A stretch of 64,000 bases of DNA from Flavobacterium cutihirudinis (GTDB taxonomy: Bacteria > Bacteroidota > Bacteroidia > Flavobacteriales > Flavobacteriaceae), in the NCBI RefSeq assembly GCF_003385895.1, contig NZ_QRDQ01000009.1, positions 248,001 through 312,000 of the forward strand. Direction: 5' to 3'. Below, one piece after another: positions 28,497-36,413 of this stretch (position 1 is the first letter of the stretch; every line of letters begins with the position of its first letter). The position numbers and the translations under genes are program-made. The notes under the pieces are model-generated. The model was given only the letters and a program-made list of their open reading frames with translations. It did not search any database and was not told the DNA's origin.

Positions 28497-30050
28497 TTAT
28501 AAGTCAAATTTTATTCCTTGTGCTAATGGCAAACTAGTAGTATAGTTGATTGTATTTGTTTGCCTTCTCATGTAAACTTTCCAGGCATCAGATCCTGATT
28601 CTCTTCCGCCTCCGGTTTCTTTTTCACCTCCAAAAGCGCCACCAATTTCAGCTCCGGATGTACCAATATTTACAGTTGCAATTCCGCAATCTGATCCGGA
28701 AACCGATAAAAATAATTCGGCTTCACGCAAATTGTTGGTCATAATTGCAGATGATAATCCTTGTGCAACACCATTTTGGATTTCAATAGCATCGGTAACA
28801 GTTCCTGAATATTTTAGTAGGTACAAGACTGGGGCAAAAGTTTCGTGTTGTACAATTTCAAATTTGTTATCCGCTTCAGCGATTGCAGGTTTTACATAAC
28901 AGCCGCTTTCGTATCCTTCTCCCGAAAGTACGCCACCTTCAACAAGAAGTTTTCCGCCTTCAGCCACTACTTTTTCTAAAGCCAGTTTATACATTTCAAC
29001 GGCATGTGTGTCAATTAACGGACCAACATGGTTCTTCTCGTCTAATGGATTACCGATACGCAACTGTTTGTAAGCCGAAACAATTGCATCTTTTACTTTA
29101 TCATAAATACTTTCGTGAATAATTAAACGACGTGTCGATGTACATCTTTGACCAGCTGTTCCCACTGCACCAAATACGGCACCAATAACCGTCATTTTAA
29201 TATCTGCATCCGGCGTAACAATGATCGCATTGTTTCCTCCTAATTCTAATAATGATTTACCTAAACGTCCCGCAACTACCTGTGCTACAATTTTACCCAT
29301 ACGAGTAGATCCTGTTGCTGAAATTAAAGGCACGCGAGTATCTTTTGTCAACAACTCACCAATTTTGTAATCGCCATTAATCAGGCATGAAATACCTTCC
29401 GGAAGATTGTTTTCTTTGATAACCTCAGCAATAATATTTTGACAGGCCACCGCGCACAATGGTGTTTTTTCAGATGGTTTCCAAACACAAACATCTCCGC
29501 AAATCCAAGCCAAAGCAGTATTCCAGGCCCAAACTGCAACCGGAAAATTAAATGCCGAAATAATTCCGACAATTCCTAAAGAATGATATTGCTCATACAT
29601 GCGATGTCCAGGACGCTCAGAATGCATCGTTAATCCGTGCAATTGACGTGAAAGTCCAACTGCAAAATCACAGATGTCAATCATTTCCTGTACTTCACCA
29701 TAACCTTCCTGCAATGATTTCCCCATTTCGTAAGAAACCAATTTTCCTAAGGCTTCTTTATTTTTTCGCAGTTTCTCTCCAAACTGACGCACGATTTCTC
29801 CACGTTGCGGCGCTGGCATCAATCTAAATTGTTGGAAAGCAGCTTTCGCCGAAACCATAACTTTTTCGTAATCTTCTTCAGTCGAAGTTTTAATCTTTCC
29901 TATTAACTGTCCGTCAACCGGAGAATAACTTTCCAGAATCGTTCCGTTCGAAAAATTATTTTGTCCTGTTGAAGTTCCGTCGTTAATTTCCTTTATGCCT
30001 AATTGGTTTAAAACTTCTTTTATTCCAAATTGTGATTCTATTCCTGTCAT
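28497..30050 (-). CDS. ALDH7-type aldehyde dehydrogenase (2-aminoadipate-6-semialdehyde dehydrogenase)
   Basis: A 517-residue NAD-dependent aldehyde dehydrogenase, cytosolic. The catalytic residues are C303 in GTAGQRCTSTRR, E269 in LLELGGNN, N168 in SAFNFP and K191 in WKPSEKT. The GTAGQRCT..RRL signature, the IGNPLD.KNHVGPLID segment and the overall length are those of family 7 (human ALDH7A1/antiquitin, bacterial AmaB/Pcd), which oxidises 2-aminoadipate-6-semialdehyde to 2-aminoadipate in lysine and hydroxylysine breakdown. The gene starts 21 bp after the HglS-type gene and is clearly co-transcribed with it. The two are consecutive-but-one steps of the same route: ALDH7 makes 2-aminoadipate, and HglS acts on its keto acid. 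Confidence 0.87.
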   Translation of the reverse strand: MTGIESQFGIKEVLNQLGIKEINDGTSTGQNNFSNGTILESYSPVDGQLIGKIKTSTEEDYEKVMVSAKAAFQQFRLMPAPQRGEIVRQFGEKLRKNKEALGKLVSYEMGKSLQEGYGEVQEMIDICDFAVGLSRQLHGLTMHSERPGHRMYEQYHSLGIVGIISAFNFPVAVWAWNTALAWICGDVCVWKPSEKTPLCAVACQNIIAEVIKENNLPEGISCLINGDYKIGELLTKDTRVPLISATGSTRMGKIVAQVVAGRLGKSLLELGGNNAIIVTPDADIKMTVIGAVFGAVGTAGQRCTSTRRLIIHESIYDKVKDAIVSAYKQLRIGNPLDEKNHVGPLIDTHAVEMYKLALEKVVAEGGKLLVEGGVLSGEGYESGCYVKPAIAEADNKFEIVQHETFAPVLYLLKYSGTVTDAIEIQNGVAQGLSSAIMTNNLREAELFLSVSGSDCGIATVNIGTSGAEIGGAFGGEKETGGGRESGSDAWKVYMRRQTNTINYTTSLPLAQGIKFDL

Positions 30051-30071
30051 TTTGACTTTTTTGAAAATTTG

Positions 30072-30893
30072 TTATTTAGCTTCCTGCAACTTTACGTCTG
30101 TACTTTCAAAAATTTTATCAGCAGATGATGCAACAAATCCCTGATACAATTCTCCATTTGCCATTGGGTAACGAAGTGCAAATTCATAATAACAAGACGG
30201 AATTTCTACAGCTCCTTCTTCAAAATTCACCAAATACAAATCGGCCAATGTGCTTGATTGTTCTAATAATTGTTCTGGAGTTCCTTTGATTTTTCCGCCG
30301 GATGCATTCAGTTTCCATCCGCTTTCTTCTAAGAAATTGTTTAATTCTTCTAAAGTTTTAAACTCTTTCAAAGCATTCGTATTAATTGTAAAGTGGTTTG
30401 CTCTAAAACCATATACATACATCCATGCTGCATATTCAGATTCCTCTAATAATGATTTGTAAATGGCTTGCGAATTTCCATTCCATACAGAACCGCTTAA
30501 AACTAATTCCGGATCATTAAATACATTCTGATCACAATTGTCTAATACATTTTGAACTGTAGCCTGCAATTCAGCAGAACATTTTTCTAATTCTAATTCA
30601 GATATAAAAATTCTCGGAGCATCCTTATCTGTAGCATGCTCATAATGTTTTGCATATAGTTTTTTCGACTCAAAATTATATTCTCCTTTTGCTTCGTAAC
30701 CAACATTTAAAAAAGGTTTTTCTAAAACGTCAATAGCAACACGTTTATCATTGAAAGTACGAATGGCAATATGGTCATTGAAAATTTGCTCGCCTCTATT
30801 TTCTAACAATTCATGAATTTTTTTTGCTGATGGGGTTATGTCGGCATACTGCTCCCATAATTTATTAAGTAATTGATCTTTGTCCATTTTCAT
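30072..30893 (-). CDS. hglS: DUF1338 HglS-type 2-oxoadipate dioxygenase/decarboxylase
   Basis: A 273-residue DUF1338 protein (M3 at 30887 is an equally possible start). The three metal ligands of this Fe(II) enzyme family can be placed as H41 (NDHIAIRTF, with substrate-binding R45), H167 (RANHFTIN) and E237 (CYYEFALRYP). The family member HglS/YdcJ of Pseudomonas converts 2-oxoadipate to D-2-hydroxyglutarate in lysine catabolism. This protein is much shorter than the roughly 460-residue Pseudomonas enzyme but keeps the core. It is the first gene of the minus-strand block, transcribed from the gap shared with the Lrp/AsnC gene. The product would feed the YdiJ-type enzyme at 13586. Confidence 0.85.
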   Translation of the reverse strand: MKMDKDQLLNKLWEQYADITPSAKKIHELLENRGEQIFNDHIAIRTFNDKRVAIDVLEKPFLNVGYEAKGEYNFESKKLYAKHYEHATDKDAPRIFISELELEKCSAELQATVQNVLDNCDQNVFNDPELVLSGSVWNGNSQAIYKSLLEESEYAAWMYVYGFRANHFTINTNALKEFKTLEELNNFLEESGWKLNASGGKIKGTPEQLLEQSSTLADLYLVNFEEGAVEIPSCYYEFALRYPMANGELYQGFVASSADKIFESTDVKLQEAK

Positions 30894-30919
30894 TTTGTTA
30901 AAATTGTGTGATTATGACA

Positions 30920-30954
30920 CAAAACTATAGATAAAAGTGCTATTATAACAGTAT
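30920..30954 (-). promoter_or_regulatory. Candidate promoter and operator of the HglS-ALDH7 genes
   Basis: On the minus strand a TAGTTTTG (30920-30927) matches the Bacteroidetes -7 consensus TAnnTTTG and would start transcription about 20 bases before the HglS ATG. Immediately upstream, 30937-30954 is a palindromic GTGCTATTATAACAGTAT, overlapping the -33 region and resembling the core of the palindrome at 28412-28443. It is well placed for repression by the divergent Lrp/AsnC protein. Confidence 0.45.
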
Positions 30955-31075
30955 ATAAATACGATTATTTACAATTCGACATATCTAAGCTTATTTTTTG
31001 TAATTTTGACACTTTGAAAAGATTTTTTAACGAAAGAATTGTCAAAATAATAGAATCAATTAACCAACTACAACG

Positions 31076-31549
31076 ATGGCGTACAATAAGAAGAATGAAA
31101 ATACTGACTTTTTAGATCGAGAGATTATACAAAAATTGAGTGCAAATGGCAGAATCCCATTTTCTGATTTGGCCAAAGAATTAAATATATCCAATTCATT
31201 GGTACACTTGCGAGTAAAAAAATTACAAGAAGCGGGAGTAATTACCGGCTTCTCTGTAAAACTCAATCCCAAAGAAATTGGTTTTGAGACAACAACCTAT
31301 ACCGGAATTGTAACTAAAGAAGCCCGTTTTTCGTATTCTATTGCCGAAAAACTAAAAGACATTCCAGAAGTTGTAGAATGTCATTGGGTTTCCGGAAAAT
31401 ATGCTTTATTTATTAAAATTGTTGCTCAAAATAACGAGGAACTCCGTAAAATCCTGTACGAACAAATTCACCAAATTGAAGGAGTTGGAAGTACGGATTC
31501 TTTCTTTTCTTTTGGATCTGCATTCGAAAAGAATTTTCCAGTTTACTAA
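31076..31549 (+). CDS. Lrp/AsnC-family transcriptional regulator
   Basis: A 157-residue protein with an N-terminal winged HTH (DREIIQKLSANGRIPFSDLAKELNIS...LVHLRVKKLQEAGVI, about 12-62) and a C-terminal RAM ligand-binding domain (about 70-150, with VVECHWVSGKYALFIKIV and the G.GSTDSF end). Lrp/AsnC proteins respond to amino acids and form octamers on DNA. It is divergent from the HglS-ALDH7 genes with a 182-bp shared gap, the classical place for the local regulator. The effector is probably lysine, hydroxylysine or an intermediate. A TAATTTTG at 31001-31008 is a candidate -7 element of its own promoter. Confidence 0.9.
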   Translation: MAYNKKNENTDFLDREIIQKLSANGRIPFSDLAKELNISNSLVHLRVKKLQEAGVITGFSVKLNPKEIGFETTTYTGIVTKEARFSYSIAEKLKDIPEVVECHWVSGKYALFIKIVAQNNEELRKILYEQIHQIEGVGSTDSFFSFGSAFEKNFPVY

Positions 31550-31668
31550 TAGTAACTACTTTCAGCCAAAATCTAGAAATAATAGATTTTAAAATTCAGA
31601 TCATCTTCTAATTTTAAATAAAAAGTTTACATCTAAAATCTGATAATTTCCTAAGATCAAAAGTAAGT

Positions 31669-31697
31669 AAGCCACTCGATTTGAGTGGCTTTTTTAA
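31669..31697 (+). terminator. Intrinsic terminator of the Lrp/AsnC gene
   Basis: Arms AAGCCACTC (31669-31677) and its complement (31683-31691) with a 5-base loop, followed by a T run. It lies 120 bp after the stop. The rest of the 31550-31902 gap shows no gene. Confidence 0.85.
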
Positions 31698-31902
31698 TGC
31701 AAATAGAGTAACATTTTTATAGAATCAACTTCAGTTTTCAACTTTTCCACAATAAAACTATCTACTTAAAAATCAAATGATTATAAATTTTTAACAAAAA
31801 TTTTAACAGCTATTGTAGAATTAATTAACTTTACTGTTATTTCCTCTTTATCAAGCTTTTAAATATTTGTTCTTTTTTTTAATGATTAACAAACATCATA
31901 TT

Positions 31903-34287
31903 ATGAAAAGTAAAGTTTTACTCTTTGCAGCAGTAGTATTGCTTCCATTAAGTTTAATGCAGGCACAAGAAAAATCTTCAGAACAAAACTGGCCCGACAG
32001 AACAGTTTTACCCATTGAAGCTTATCAAAAAGTAGGTAAAATAGAGCCAAATATAAAGGATTCCGATCCTATTGAATGGCCTAAAGAAATTAGTGCTCCA
32101 GAGGGAGCTCCCAACGTTCTTCTGATTCTTATTGATGATGTAGGTTTTGGAGCAACTTCAACATTTGGAGGCCCCGTTCCTACACCAAATTTTGATGCAT
32201 TGGCAAAAAACGGACTGCAATACAATCGTTTTCATACCACTGCTGTTTGTTCACCTTCGAGAGCAGCACTTATTACCGGAAGAAATCACCATACTGCCGC
32301 CACTGGAATTATTATGGAGTTCTCGACACCATATCCAGGTTATAACAGTTTAGTTCCGAAAAGCGTTGCCACTATTGGAAAAATATTAACTGATAACGGT
32401 TATGGTACTTCATGGTTTGGAAAAAATCATAATGTACCAGATTGGCAATCTACGCCCGCGGGACCATTTTATTTATGGCCTACTGGTTTAGGTTTTGAAT
32501 ATTTTTACGGTTTTCTTGGCGCCGATGCGCATCAGTTCAGACCATCGTTAATTGAAGGCACTAAACCAATTGACCCTTATTTAGTTGATGGAAAAGTTGA
32601 CCCAGATTATGTATTAGACAAAGACTTGGCAAATCACGCTATTAAATGGATCCAGACACAAAAAGCAGTTTCACCTAAAAAACCATTTTTTGCTTATTAT
32701 ACTCCGGGAACGGCGCACGCACCTCATCAGGCTCCTAAAGAATGGATTGCAAAATTCAAAGGCAAATTCGATTATGGTTTTGATAAACAACGTGAGATGA
32801 CTTTTGAAAAACAGAAAGCAATGGGTGTTATTCCAAAAGATGCAAAGCTGGCTCCTACTCCAAAAGATTACCAGAAATGGGATGCTTTGAGTCCAAATAT
32901 GAAAAAAGTTGTAGCAAGAGAAATGGAAGTGTATGCCGCCCAGCTTGCTTACTGCGATGACCAAATAGGACGAATTATTGCATCAATTAAAGATTTAGGC
33001 GAACTAGACAATACACTTATTATTTATATAATGGGAGATAATGGCGCCAGTGCGGAAGATCCAACCGGACAAGGACTTACAAGTGAGATTGGTATAATGG
33101 TAAATGGAGAGAAAGACACTGAAGAATTTATGCTGAAAAATCTCGATGAATTTGGTGGTCCCTGGATGCAGGAACATTATTCGCAAAGTTGGGCGCATGC
33201 GATGAATACACCTTATCAATGGGATAAAAAAATAGCATCACATTTAGGAGGTACTAGAACAGGAATGATTATTTCCTGGCCAAAAAGAATCAAACAAACT
33301 GGTCAGATTCGTAGCCAATATGCTCACATTACAGATATTGTTCCTACGATCCTTGAGGCAGCAAATATTCCTGCTCCTAATTCAGTAGATGGTTTCAAAC
33401 AAACTCCTATGGCTGGTAAAAGTCTTGTTTACAGCTTTGATAATGCCACAGCACCTGAAACACATAATACGCAATATTATGAAATTATTGCAAACAGAGG
33501 TATCTATAAAGACGGATGGTTAGCCAATACTACTCCGCGCAATTTACCTTGGCAGGGACATCCAATTCCGTCAGAAGACCCAATGAAAGATTACAAATGG
33601 GAATTATATGATCTTAAAAATGATTTCAGCCAGGTAGATGATGTTGCTGCAAAAAATCCGGAAAAACTAAAAGAACTTCAAAAGGCCTTTTTAGAAGAAG
33701 GAAGAAAATATAATGTTTTCCCGCTGGATGATCGTTATATTGACAGGGTAAATCCTGAAAATCGTCCGAACTTAAATAAAGGCAGAACCAGTTATGTTTA
33801 CCATGAAGGAAATTCCCGTATCACAGAAGGAATGGCACCAAATATGAAAAACACATCCTTTAATATAACAGCCGATATAGAAGTAAAAGCCGGCGATGAA
33901 GGAATGATTATTACGCAAGGAGGTTACTTTGCCGGTCTGGCTTTAATGCTTCAAAAAGGGAAACCTACTTTTGCTTACGCTTTTTCACACTATCCACAAT
34001 CTAAATGGTCGATTCAGTCGCCAACGGCATTAACAGCCGGAAAACACAACATTACTGTGAATTTTGATTATGCGGGCGGAGGAGCTGGTAAGGCTGCAAA
34101 AGTAAGCTTACTAGTAGATGGAAAAACAGTAGCAACCGGTGATATTCCTAAAACTGTTCCGAGTAGATTCTCTGCTGATGAAACATTAGATGTTGGAGAA
34201 GATTTCGGTACACCAGTCAATAGAACGTATGATGTTCCTTTCACTTTTCAGGGTGAAATTGAAAAAGTTACTGTTAATTTAAAGTAA
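31903..34287 (+). CDS. Type I (formylglycine) sulfatase with C-terminal extension
   Basis: The start is placed at ATG 31903 (794 residues), giving a signal peptide MKSKVLLF...MQAQ; a TTG and an ATG lie upstream in frame. The alkaline-phosphatase-fold catalytic domain has the metal-binding LILIDDVGFG (D78, D79), the formylglycine motif CSPSR (C116) followed by AALITGR, GKNHN with the active-site Lys/His, and MGDNGAS. The residues after about 560 form an additional beta-rich domain not needed for catalysis. The Cys-type motif needs an anaerobic or aerobic sulfatase-maturating enzyme, not found here. It hydrolyses a sulfate ester in the periplasm; the substrate is unknown. It lies alone between two terminators, so it is not clearly part of either flanking locus. 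Confidence 0.9.
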   Translation: MKSKVLLFAAVVLLPLSLMQAQEKSSEQNWPDRTVLPIEAYQKVGKIEPNIKDSDPIEWPKEISAPEGAPNVLLILIDDVGFGATSTFGGPVPTPNFDALAKNGLQYNRFHTTAVCSPSRAALITGRNHHTAATGIIMEFSTPYPGYNSLVPKSVATIGKILTDNGYGTSWFGKNHNVPDWQSTPAGPFYLWPTGLGFEYFYGFLGADAHQFRPSLIEGTKPIDPYLVDGKVDPDYVLDKDLANHAIKWIQTQKAVSPKKPFFAYYTPGTAHAPHQAPKEWIAKFKGKFDYGFDKQREMTFEKQKAMGVIPKDAKLAPTPKDYQKWDALSPNMKKVVAREMEVYAAQLAYCDDQIGRIIASIKDLGELDNTLIIYIMGDNGASAEDPTGQGLTSEIGIMVNGEKDTEEFMLKNLDEFGGPWMQEHYSQSWAHAMNTPYQWDKKIASHLGGTRTGMIISWPKRIKQTGQIRSQYAHITDIVPTILEAANIPAPNSVDGFKQTPMAGKSLVYSFDNATAPETHNTQYYEIIANRGIYKDGWLANTTPRNLPWQGHPIPSEDPMKDYKWELYDLKNDFSQVDDVAAKNPEKLKELQKAFLEEGRKYNVFPLDDRYIDRVNPENRPNLNKGRTSYVYHEGNSRITEGMAPNMKNTSFNITADIEVKAGDEGMIITQGGYFAGLALMLQKGKPTFAYAFSHYPQSKWSIQSPTALTAGKHNITVNFDYAGGGAGKAAKVSLLVDGKTVATGDIPKTVPSRFSADETLDVGEDFGTPVNRTYDVPFTFQGEIEKVTVNLK

Positions 34288-34361
34288 TTTAGAGTAAGTA
34301 CATTTGTATTTAATTCCTATCGAAAACAAGATCCGATTTAGATATTCAAATACAATAAAAT

Positions 34362-34405
34362 AAAATAAGGCGTTAATTTCTAATGAAACTAACGCCTTAT
34401 TTTTG
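34362..34405. terminator. Bidirectional terminator
   Basis: Fourteen-base perfect arms (34362-34375 and 34390-34403, AAAATAAGGCGTTA) with A/T tails, between the convergent sulfatase and GH35 genes. Confidence 0.9.
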
Positions 34406-34429
34406 TTTTATGATTAACTTAAAAATCTT

Positions 34430-36295
34430 TTATTTTACATCTCCTTTTTCAGGTTGTAAGTCTTCTAAAATTGGAGTTTCAGTGGATTTTATACTCGTTT
34501 GAATCTTATCATTTTTCTGTTCGAAAATAACAATTTCATTTGTTCCTTCATTTAACCAACAACCTGGTAAATACAAAGTTTGTTGTGGTCCAACGCTCCA
34601 ATAACGTCCAATATTTATTCCGTTAACAAACACAATTCCTTTACCCCAGTCGCGCATATCAAGGAAAGTGTCTCCTTTTTTAGATAAAGTAAAAGTACCT
34701 TGGTAAAGCGCAGGCTGACCTGCTTTTGCATTGCTTTTTGCATCAGCTAATTTTGGCATTTTATCCATTGGTAATGGATACATATTCCAATCGTCTGTTA
34801 TCGTTTCACCGTTAATAATAACCGGAGAAATAATTCCTTTAGTACTGTTGACAATTTTTGCTCCGTAATTAATACGTCCCATATTTTCAACAATAATATC
34901 CAAAGTAGCATTAAAAGGAACATCAATAGTACACTCATAATTTTTGTAGTAACTATTCAATTCGGCAACCTTTTGTCCGTTAACATAAACAATTGCGTAA
35001 TCGCGAAGTCCGTTTAATTCTAGTTTTCCACTAATAGGTTGTTTGAATTTCTTACTGTACCAAACATATCCATGCCCTTGATTTAATTCTTCAAAAGTTA
35101 ATGGTTTCTCATTGTTTACCGGTTTGATCTTATTTTTAACAGACTCTAAACTCACTGCCTTAGTCAATTTGATTTCAGGAATTGCTATTACATTTATTTT
35201 TGCCGGAACTTCAGGAGTTTTTGACGTTTTTAATAAATCACGAATAGCATTGTATTTTTCAGTTGCCCAACCCGCTTCACTAATTGGAGCATCATAATCA
35301 TAAGACGTTAAATCTGGCTGAATATCATGGTTTCCATCATAATTAGCTCCAGATGTAAATCCAAAATTCGTTCCTCCGTGAACCATATAATAGTTGAAAG
35401 AAACGCCAGCGTCAAGATATTTCTTAGTTTGTTTGGCTACTACTTCAGCACTTACTTTTGGGAAAGGTTCCGCCCAATGATCCAACCAACCAGGGTAGAA
35501 TTCTGCTACCATGTAAGGACCTTTTCCACCGTTGAATTTATTAACGATTTCTTTTAATTTATCTACATTATCTTCTCCATTGGCAGTAGGCAAAGCTCCC
35601 GGAAGTGCTCCTTCAGCAAAAAGCCAACTTCCATCTGAAGTAAAAAATGGTACATTAAAACCAACATCTTTTAACTGTTGGAAAACCGCTGCACTATATT
35701 TTTTGTGTTCTTCTAACGGAATATCTTTACGTTGAGCAACATAAGACCCAAATTCGTTTTCTCCCTGAACCATAATAATAGGTCCGCCGTTAGTTACCAA
35801 TAAATTTTTCACCTGACCGTAAAGCGCTGTAAAATACGATTTGGTCGCAGCCAAATATTGTTTGTTATTTCCGCGAATTACCATGTCCGGCACTTTTTGC
35901 AAAAACCATGGATATCCACCAAATTCCCATTCTGCACAAACATATGGTCCCGGACGTAAGATTACGTAAAGTCCTTCTTCCTGAGCAATTTTAATGTATT
36001 CCGCAATGTTTCTATTATCCGATTTAAAATCCCAAACTCCCGGAGCAGTTTCATGATAATTCCAGAAAACATAAGTTGCAACAGCATTTAATCCCATTGC
36101 TTTCATCATTTGTAAACGATGACGCCAATATTCTTTTGGAATTCGGGCATAGTGCATCTCACCGCTATGAATTTGGATGGGTTTGCCATCTAATAAAAAA
36201 TTGCCATTTGCAATCGCAAAGGAATGTTTGGTTTGTCCGTTTGCTTTTCCGACCAGCAAAAGGAAAATTGATAAAATAATAAGACTTCTTTTCAT
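34430..36295 (-). CDS. GH35 beta-galactosidase (PUL 3)
   Basis: A 621-residue protein with signal peptide 1-21 (GKANGQ). The GH35 barrel starts with SGEMHYARIPKEYW (44-57). The acid/base is E181 in QGENEFGSY and the nucleophile is E265 in MVAEFYPGWLDHW. C-terminal jelly-roll domains end with the GINIGRYWSVGPQQTLYLP motif typical of this family. It removes terminal beta-galactose (beta-1,3 or beta-1,4, sometimes 1,6). It is the last gene of the sigma/FecR-controlled locus, 118 bp after the GH2 gene. The residues after the last jelly-roll are short and polar. Confidence 0.92.
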   Translation of the reverse strand: MKRSLIILSIFLLLVGKANGQTKHSFAIANGNFLLDGKPIQIHSGEMHYARIPKEYWRHRLQMMKAMGLNAVATYVFWNYHETAPGVWDFKSDNRNIAEYIKIAQEEGLYVILRPGPYVCAEWEFGGYPWFLQKVPDMVIRGNNKQYLAATKSYFTALYGQVKNLLVTNGGPIIMVQGENEFGSYVAQRKDIPLEEHKKYSAAVFQQLKDVGFNVPFFTSDGSWLFAEGALPGALPTANGEDNVDKLKEIVNKFNGGKGPYMVAEFYPGWLDHWAEPFPKVSAEVVAKQTKKYLDAGVSFNYYMVHGGTNFGFTSGANYDGNHDIQPDLTSYDYDAPISEAGWATEKYNAIRDLLKTSKTPEVPAKINVIAIPEIKLTKAVSLESVKNKIKPVNNEKPLTFEELNQGHGYVWYSKKFKQPISGKLELNGLRDYAIVYVNGQKVAELNSYYKNYECTIDVPFNATLDIIVENMGRINYGAKIVNSTKGIISPVIINGETITDDWNMYPLPMDKMPKLADAKSNAKAGQPALYQGTFTLSKKGDTFLDMRDWGKGIVFVNGINIGRYWSVGPQQTLYLPGCWLNEGTNEIVIFEQKNDKIQTSIKSTETPILEDLQPEKGDVK

Positions 36296-36413
36296 TTAAT
36301 GGTATTTTAAATTAAATTCTTAAACAACTTATTTCTAAGTTTCACTTTGTTTTTTAGTTCTAATAGGTTTTTTATTTGTATTCTAATTTGATTCTTTTCT
36401 TTCGGAATTCCGT

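Noticed and set aside
13586..30893. PUL genes as a recent foreign insertion into a lysine-degradation operon
   Set aside because: No integrase, tRNA target or target-site duplication is seen at the borders, and the enzyme activities fit the flanking pathway; kept only as the alternative to the collagen-glycan hypothesis.
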